From: Arion vulgaris
Lineage: Eukaryota > Mollusca > Gastropoda > Stylommatophora > Arionidae
NCBI GenBank assembly: GCA_020796225.1
Contig: CM036765.1
Location: 992,001 to 1,056,000 of the forward strand
Length of the DNA: 64,000 bases
Reading direction: 5' to 3'
Shown: in pieces, positions 57,383 through 64,000 of the stretch
Numbering within the stretch: the stretch's first letter is position 1
How the letters are laid out: each line of letters starts with the position of its first letter
Translations under genes and position numbers: made by a program
Notes under the pieces: generated by a model
What the model was told of the DNA's origin: nothing
Databases searched by the model: none
Seen by the model: only the letters and a program-made list of their open reading frames with translations

Positions 57383-60300
57383 CTACACACAAGCACATAC
57401 GTGTATATATTTTATTTTAAAGATATATATATATTCAAAATGGTTGAGCAAAGTAGCAGTTTGTTAAGAAAATCTCTAAAATAGTTACATTTTATTTCTG
57501 AGACATGGTTAATGTACCTGTAAATGAACAGATAGTATGCTATTGTCATATTATAGATATCAGATCTTTTAAAATGTTTATAACACTTAATAATGTTTAA
57601 AAATAAAAATGTTTATAACAAATAATAATGTTTATAACAAATAATAATGTTTATAACAAATAAAAATGTTTATAATAAAATAATAATGTTGATAACAAAT
57701 AAAAATGTTTATAACAAATAATAATGTTTATAACAAATATAATGATTGAGTTTGACACTTAAAGACTGTTAGAATGAAGTTATTATGCACATGACAATGT
57801 GATCAGTCAATCAAGTGCCGTGCTGGTTGGCGTAGGTGATCATGTCTCTCCACATCTGTCTGTCTCTAGTACAATCCATCACCGAACCATTGCCAAACCA
57901 TGATTTCAAGGCATCCGGAATTTTGTCCCTTTGTCTCCCTCTATCTCTCTTCCCCTGTATTTTGCCTGTTGCAACCAAATGTTCTTCTTCTTCAGCGATC
58001 TCTGGTCATGCGCTTAATTTACTGTGGACCACAAACTGGGCAGTCAGCTTCAGGTCTGTCAGGTTTCCCAAAGCTTAGTTTTCAGGTCGACTGGGTGTGG
58101 CCACATGTTGCTTCTCAGCTCACACAGGAGAGGACAGTCTTGCAGGATATGCTCTGGTGTCTGTTCTGCCTGCTGACACTGGCAGAGAGCTGTTTGACTT
58201 ATTCCTAGTCTATATAAGTGTTTGTTGAGTCTGCAGTGTCCTGTGCGTAGTCGAAATATAATGACCTGGTCTGTTCTGCTTAGGTCTTTGAGGGAGTCTT
58301 TTCCATAATCATATCCAGTGTTTGTCTTCCAGTCTACTGCAGATTTTCTCTGTATGAGGGTTTTGACCTCTTGAAAAGACAAGGGTTGGTAAATGTGCTC
58401 TTTGGCACTGCCCTCCTTAGCTAAGATATCGGCACTCTCATTGCCTGCAATGCCACAGTGAGATGGAATCCACTGCAAGTGAATTTCTGCCTTTTCTGAA
58501 AGCTGAGCAAGTTCTCTTTTTAGGTTTTGTACTGTGCTGTCAGCGGATTTAGCCTCCAGGGCTTGTATAGCTGACAGTGAGTATGTGAGAAATACCATCT
58601 TGCCTGCAGGTGCTTGCAGCTTATTCATGTGCTGTGCTGCCATCAGAAGGGCTAAGAGTTCTGCTATGTAATTGGAACATATTCTTCCAGTAGGGGCCGC
58701 TAGAGACACAGTAGTAGCATCTGGGTGCCTAATGTACACTCCTGCTCCACCATTCATGGTTGCCTCCATTGCCGATCCATCTGTGTAAATTCTTATCCAG
58801 CTGTCTTCTGGAAACATGTAATGGAGATGTTCCATTGTAGTTGCTTTCTTCACTAGATTAGGCTCGGCATCTTTACTTAACAATTTAGGGATGGAGGTTG
58901 AGAAGTTTAGTGCTACTGAGTCTGGTTCCCAGTGATCCAAAAGTAATTCTTCAGGTATGGAATTATGATTTAGTAGTTCCAAGTATGACTTTCCTATTTC
59001 TTTTGCTTTGTGGTTTAGACTTGTACGCTTTTGTCTGTTCTTTGTTCTAGTCGCCATTTTTTCATGCAGTGGATGGTGAGGCATCCTTTTGATCCTTTCA
59101 GTCTGTAGAATCACTTTTCTCCTCCTTCTGTCTTCCAAGGGGCTGGATGTTGGCTGCCTTTTTCATTTCTACAATTGGTGTAGATTTCATGGCTCCCAAA
59201 ATAGTACGCAGACATCTGTTTTGTGTTTTTCCAGTATCGATTTGTTTGAATGGGCTGCTGATATCCATGTCGATGATATAAACTGCCCCTTCTAATTATA
59301 TGTCAGAAAAACCTTGATTGTCTGCTTCTTATTCGATTGATTAGATTTTGATATGAATCTGTCTCCGACAAGATCTCTTCATTGGTCTTTCTAGCTGTCC
59401 ATGGAACTTTCAACATGCTTCTGAGAGACAACATTTCTGTGGTTTCTAATGCTTACAATGTGGCTTAAATGTAGCTTGCAATGTGGCTTACAGGTAGCTT
59501 CAATGGCTTACAATTACAAGTAGACTTAAATCGGAATTGAAGAACACAACAATACTACGTTAGAAAAGACTAAATGTCAAACCACAAAGTTTTCGAGAGA
59601 CATGAAATCCAACACAGATGCAAATCAAATGATAGGACAAATGGCACCAATTTTAAAATGCAAACATGTCACCATGAACACAAAAAGAGCAATGTTCAAC
59701 ACAATCTTTCTCCCACATTATGCTACCAGTGCCAAACCTGGACATCAAACAATAGAAGAAAACTAGTCACGACAGAGGTGAAATGTCTGCGCAGAATGCT
59801 GGGAGTAACAAGAAGAGACCGGTTGAGAAATGAAGACATCAGGAAAAAAGTTGGTACAACATTAGTACTGAACTTCATCAAGAAACAACAAATTAAATGG
59901 TTCGGCCACATAAGCAGACTACCAACAGACAGTGCACCTCAAAGAACAATGTTGCTTCGATACAATGGATACATAGCAAAAGGTCAGCCACACAAAAGGT
60001 GGACCTCAGAGATAACAGAGGTCACAAAAGACACTATTTATGAAGCGCACACCAGAGCTTGTTCTAGAAATCTCTTCTTATCCTGATGCAAACCATGATT
60101 GGAGGAAAGAAAGATGAACACAGATAGGTGGTTCTTTTCTGGCTGTGAAATTGGAGAAGAATACTTCACAAAGTACAGAGCCAGAGAACTTGGTCTCCTG
60201 GACTTTCTGGAGGAAAAATACAGCAGGTGATGTAGGATGGTTTTCTCGAGTCGATCTCTACATCCAAGAGTAGAAGAGTTGCAACTAAGCAAGAAAGAAA

Positions 60301-63300
60301 CACAAGTATTAATTATTTAGTAGATATCAATTGTTAGTGTACCAGTAGAGGAAAATCTTGGATGGGTCAGGCCGAGGACTGTATTGAACAGGTGTGTACA
60401 CTTGAAGACATTGATCCCGGTGAAGAATGGATACCAGTGCCAACAGGAATCGATACATCTTTTCTGTATGCATCAAACTTGATAAAGAAAGCAGACAAGA
60501 CAACCCACTTGTCGTGGAGGCAGCAGTTCAGGCATTGATTTCTGAGAACGCATCTGAGCATGATGTAATCATTTACACGGATGGTTCGGTGATTCGACAG
60601 GTGCGGAGCTCGTGGGCTTTCACTGCTCAGGTCGGAGATGTTGTGAAGGAAGACAGTGGTGGTTTTGCCGTGACAACGAGCAGTCTCACTATGGAAATCA
60701 TGGCGGTTACCAAAGCGATAATTTGGCTAGAATCACAGACTTTTATCCATGCATGTTTTCTCAGTGACTCAATCAGTATGCTCAGGAAGATTGAAACAGG
60801 ATGGGCTAGGAGACATTGGATGGAGTCGCTGGGGAGGTCTAAGCTGACAAAGATCAGTTTTATTTTTGTGCCAGGGCATGCAGGTGTAAGGGGAATGAAT
60901 GTGCGGATAGGCTTGCAGGTATGGCCGCTGTACAAAGCAGGTGAGCAATGGACCAGGCTGATATTATAAATTCCTTAAGGGAGAGAGGTCGTGTACATGA
61001 TTCACGTAATAGCGGTGAATCTACAACACTAACTAGACTGCAAGAACTCAAAGTTAGGTGTGGTGTAGCTCGACAAGAACGCTATGCTGGCAGACAAAGA
61101 AGAATTGTAAACCAGCAAAGAACCGTGTTATTAGTCGCCACACGGTGATGGACATACTGAGGGAGAGATCGGAGCACTTATGGACTAATTTGTTCGACGT
61201 GCAGTGATGCTGATCTGACGACTAAACTAAACTAAACTAGTATTTGATGTATATATGTTTTGTTACCTTATCAATAGGAAACTTATGAAAACTGCCAACT
61301 TCCCCATCACCGTTGAAGGGCTTGAAATCAGGCGGTAGTTCAAGATCAAAATTAAATTGGCATTCAGGAAACAGACCATTCTCAATTTCATAAAAGTAGC
61401 TGTTAAGCAAATATAAATCTGTAAGTCAAAAATGTCAGTGTTAATTAAGGTTTAAAATATCAGAAGCAATTTAGGTCATTCTTCTTCTTCTTTGTCATTC
61501 CACTAAGATTTATATTAGTGTTTTCAATTCAGTATTCCTTTCAGAAAGTAGTGAGGAGATTGTTCATAACACTAGTCAGTATTTCACTGCAGTTTATGTA
61601 ACAATTTCCATTTTTATAGATTTGGATTGTTAGTCCTATAATAATCCATAATAAACAAAGTGAATATTGTTCAACAGGATACATATTTCTATAAATGGGT
61701 AGATCTTCTTATTCTTCGAACGCTCCATAATGACAACTTGTTAAACCACTCGTGATTTGTATGTGATCTGAGCCTAAGAGCAATTGTAAGTTGTTCCAGT
61801 TATGCGCCTACAAGTAGACCAGAACAACCAATTTCTAAGACGCTTTTTATTTACTAGAGTAGCTTCCTAGACCCCTACCTCAGTCACCTCTTACGACATG
61901 CCTTGTTGCTCGCAGTGTTACTATTCTTTGCTCCCTTGCGGCACCGGCAACACACAGGTAATCAATTAATCAAATATAAAGTAGGTCAATAAATATTTTA
62001 TTTGAAGTTTTACTGCTCCCAGACAGTTTTAAAGTCTTTTCTCCTCCTCTCATCTGCTACCATCCAGAGTTATTTTTGTCATAATATTCAAAGACCCACA
62101 TGTCCAAGTCATCATCTTCTTCATCTGATTGCTGTCATCAGTGATGTGCAATTAATCTTCTTCATCTGATTGCTGTCATCAGTGATATGCAACTAATCTT
62201 CATCTGATCGCTGTCGTCAGTGATATGCAACTAATCTTCATCTGATTGCTGTCGTCAGTGATGTGCAATTAATCTTCTTCATCTGATGCTGTCGTCAGTG
62301 ATGTGCAATTAATTTTTCATCTGATTGCTGTCATCAGTGATATGCAACTAATCTTCATCTGATCGCTGTCGTCAGTGATATGCAATTAATCTTCTTCATC
62401 TGATCGCTGTTGTCAGTGATGTGCAACTAATCTTCAGCAGCTCCTTATATGTGACCTTTCTTGGTCAAACAATTTGTTGAGTTCTTACATTTATTTTGAA
62501 GGCTTCTAGTTTATATAAAATTAAAAAAAAGAGTAAAAATCTGTTTTCATACCATGTGATATATTGGTGAATAAGGTGTAAGGCCTGTAGTTTTCATTGA
62601 CTAGCTGCATATCACAGGTAACGTGGTCAAAATTACACCAAGTCCTTTATTTCTCAGTGTTTCTCTGGTATTTAATTGAGGTCAGTCTGAGAGGTGTTGC
62701 AGTAAGAGTAAATCATGGAGCCAAACCAAAATTATTATTAGTAATGAATATATTGAAAAAGTTAAAAATTTTGAATATCTTGACTCCATAATTAACATCA
62801 ATTAGTAAAAACAAAATTATAAGGAGACTGGTCATGGCAATTCAGAGAGCAATTACAGCTGAACCTAGGGCATAACTTAAGCAAGGAAACAAAAGTACAA
62901 CTTCTGAGGACATGCATTTTTCCTGTGGCAACACATGGATGTGAATCATTGCAAGCATTTTGAGGATCTCCATGGTGAAGTGGTCAAGCCATCTGCTTTG
63001 TGTTCTGTGGATTATGGGTTAGAATCTGAACCGTGTCGTTCGTTTCATGGTTCACTTTTCAGAGGTCCCCAGAATAACAATCCTACAAAAGATAGAACTA
63101 CAGAGAGGCTTTTACAATACTCTTAGCATGTGGCACACCATATTAATGGAGAGGGGCCAAGCCACATGAAGAAATTCAGTGCAATGAAGTGAATGGAGAG
63201 GGGCCAAGCCACATGAAGAAATTTAGTGCAATGAAGTGAATGGAGAGGGGCCAAGCCACATGAAGAAATTCAGTGCAATGAAGTGAATGGAGAGGGGCCA

Positions 63301-63892
63301 AGCCATATGAAGAAATTTAGTGCAATGAAGTGAATGGAGAGGGGCCAAGCCACATGAAGAAATTCAGTGCAATAATGAAGTGAATCCTTTTTTATGAAGC
63401 ATTATAAAAGAAAAGAAAATCTTTTGAAACAGTGCTACCAAAAACACTTAATTCACACTTGACAAAGAAGAGGAAAATATAAAAATATTACAAGACCTAA
63501 AAATGAACAGAAATTGGGTCATAAACAATAACAATGTCTCAGAAACTCACATATTTTGCTCACATTAAATGTCACAGTGGTTTAGAGAAAACAGTAATGG
63601 ATAGTATGGTTCCTGGACAACTAGGCAACATATGACCATAATAAGGGTGGCAAAATTTGTTAGAAATTGAGTCTTTTAGGCGCGCTGTGATGAGAGCAAC
63701 ATTCTGCAAAGGACATGCTACATGAAGAACAGAGATTAACATTTTTTACACAGGACAACAAAACACAATATACCTTATAGTTCCAACAAATTTTAAATGT
63801 TCTAGTATTTCATCAGACACACTGGCCTCCTCTTGACACTCTTTCTTCACACATTCTAAAATACCTAGGTCAGATGTCAAGCCTCCTGCACA
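57286..63892 (-). CDS. Nudix hydrolase 24-like gene, copy B, three exons seen, continues past the right edge
   Basis: Three exons (63774-63892, 61267-61399, 57286-57382) have exactly the lengths and phases of the last three recognised exons of copy A: 119, 133 and 97 nt. They encode the Nudix box ([21 protein letters not shown]), the DGEV block (FDLELPPDFKPFNGDGEVGS) and the FKPN/FLIRH block. All frames are open. The upstream DUF4743 exons must lie beyond 64 kb, and the final exon was not found. Copy B lies head-to-tail upstream of copy A on the minus strand, so this is a tandem gene duplication. Exon divergence between the copies (roughly 13-22% in two exons) says the duplication is not recent. 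Confidence 0.85.
57590..57745. repeat. 19-bp tandem repeat, ~8 copies
   Basis: Unit tgtttataacaaataataa with small variations. Confidence 0.9.
57810..57990 (-). mobile_element. LINE-D 3' terminal fragment
   Basis: gtgccgtgctggttggcgta through cctgttgcaaccaaatg, homologous to 43,250-43,440. It abuts the 3' end of LINE-E at 57,993. Confidence 0.6.
57993..59165 (-). mobile_element. LINE-E RNase H and C-terminal domain, 359-codon open frame
   Basis: The minus-strand frame 59,138-58,059 (stop just beyond) is the longest in the window. RNase H signatures: RIYTDGSA with D120, E160 in YIAELLALL, HCGIAGNESAD with H227 and D237. The third carboxylate is lost: FLTYSLSA has Tyr186 where relatives have Asp (FLTDSLSA). 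The C terminus has FRLRTGHCRLNKHLYRLG and a Cys/His cluster CQCQQAEQTPEHILQDCP. This is the end of an I-clade (Nimbus-like) LINE ORF2, 5'-truncated in the intron of Nudix copy B. Open, but catalytically impaired. Confidence 0.85.
59290..59480 (-). mobile_element. LINE thumb fragment
   Basis: The minus strand reads ALETTEMLSLRSMLKVPWTA, RKTNEEILSETDSYQNLIN. A ~22-bp unit (tggcttaca-gtagctt) is repeated at 59,455-59,515. Confidence 0.6.
59570..60250 (+). mobile_element. LINE-G ORF2 C-terminal fragment
   Basis: Open frame to 60,086: [75 protein letters not shown]. Shifted frames continue to about 60,250. Confidence 0.75.
60361..61210 (+). mobile_element. LINE-F RNase H and 3' end
   Basis: DVIIYTDGSVIRQVRSSWAF, SLTMEIMAVTKA, LSDSISMLRKI, FVPGHAGVRG; then a one-base shift at ~60,895, after which NECADRLAGMAAVQS and MDQADIINSLRERG are readable, and the 3' segment RRRIVNQQRTV with gagatcggagcacttatgga. 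It is the best-preserved full 3' half of the family also seen at 3-1,040. Confidence 0.8.
61267..61399 (-). CDS. Nudix-24-like copy B, post-Nudix-box exon
   Basis: 133 nt, acceptor cttaacag, donor gtaaca. It encodes YFYEIENGLFPECQFNFDLE, then [20 protein letters not shown] and PIDK. The equivalent copy A exon differs at roughly a fifth of its bases, but the DGEVGSFHK core is kept. Confidence 0.86.
61400..61684. other. intron sequence, nothing recognised
   Basis: AT-rich intron of Nudix copy B. Confidence 0.4.
61685..61965 (+). repeat. dispersed repeat R2
   Basis: Matches the reverse complement of 27,530-27,690, and its 3' part shares cacctcttacgacatgc with R1. Non-coding. Confidence 0.6.
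62115..62445. repeat. ~40-bp tandem repeat, ~8 copies
   Basis: Unit cttcttcatctgattgctgt + catcagtgatgtgcaattaat, alternating with a form lacking cttctt (39-43 bp). Confidence 0.9.
62690..62960 (+). mobile_element. LINE-C fragment, 5' part of an interrupted copy
   Basis: EKVKNFEYLDSIININ, RLVMAIQRAITAE, LRTCIFPVATHGCES; compare ILRACIFPVATYGFESW at 41.7 kb. Stops after CES at ~62,950 where SINE sequence starts. Confidence 0.65.
62965..63390 (+). repeat. SINE with 47-bp expansion of its 3' part
   Basis: Head ctccatggtgaagtggtcaa, gattatgggttagaatctga; body ttttcagaggtccccagaat, tggagaggggccaagccaca. The end unit (tggagaggggccaagccaca + tgaagaaattcagtgcaatg + aagtgaa) is repeated five times to 63,385. 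Confidence 0.85.
63390..63735 (+). mobile_element. LINE-C fragment, 3' part of the interrupted copy
   Basis: Shifted frames: NSHLTKKRKI, LQDLKMNRNWVINNNNVSET, IKCHSGLEKTVMDSMVPGQL, RRAVMRATFCKGHAT, colinear with the tail of the 52.6 kb copy (IKRHDGLERTILEGRVPG). Confidence 0.68.
63774..63892 (-). CDS. Nudix-24-like copy B, Nudix box exon
   Basis: 119 nt, acceptor ctttgcag, donor gtatat. It encodes [39 protein letters not shown]. It differs from copy A only in its first ~36 nt (LTSD in place of LAAG). The KECQEE catalytic helix is intact. Confidence 0.87.
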
Positions 63893-64000
63893 CTGCAAAG
63901 TTTATTAGAATTCAACTATTAAAGTGACTTACTTTTATTGTTCAATATTTGGTGTAAACCTCAACACTGAATGCTTGATGTAAATATTTATGAATAATCA

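Overview
This window is eukaryotic, intron-bearing and AT-rich, and is packed with decaying non-LTR retrotransposons, tRNA-derived SINEs, DNA transposon remnants and minisatellites. The mix fits a gastropod mollusc, probably a heterobranch: a rhodopsin-like chemosensory receptor relic, RTE- and I-type LINEs, a Penelope-like element and tRNA-headed SINEs. Lineage is inferred from these families only; no bacterial-style genes, operons or CRISPR arrays are present.

The only convincing host genes are two tandem copies, both on the minus strand, of a DUF4743/Nudix protein (Nudix hydrolase 24 / yeast YJR142W-like family). Copy A has six recognisable exons between 38,686 and 22,547. Copy B has three exons between 63,892 and 57,286 and runs off the right edge of the window. 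Matching exons have identical lengths and phases. The first and last coding exons of copy A were not found. The introns are filled with mobile elements. A third host-derived locus at 12,621-13,940 (plus strand) is a broken seven-helix receptor.

Layout. 0-3.9 kb: RNase H LINE 3' end, internally deleted mariner, SINE, LINE reverse-transcriptase (RT) fragment, pogo-like transposase relic. 3.9-5.9 kb: internally deleted RTE element whose 5' region is a 49-bp x ~25 array. 6-7.8 kb: SINE-derived 43-bp minisatellite. 9.8-10.4 kb: 32-bp array. 10.5-12.56 kb: 48 copies of a 43-bp repeat directly upstream of the receptor relic. 14-19.7 kb: LINE fragments. 20-21.4 kb: two more arrays. 22.5-38.7 kb: Nudix copy A with LINEs, SINEs and a piggyBac-type element in its introns. 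39-57 kb: LINE, hAT, Penelope and SINE relics. 57.3-63.9 kb: Nudix copy B with RNase H LINEs in its introns.

The dominant theme is minisatellites growing out of mobile elements. At least five arrays can be traced to recognisable SINE, RTE or LINE sequence, one of them inside an RT domain just after the catalytic YADD motif. LINE family letters (A-G) used below are working labels based on similarities within this window, not database names.
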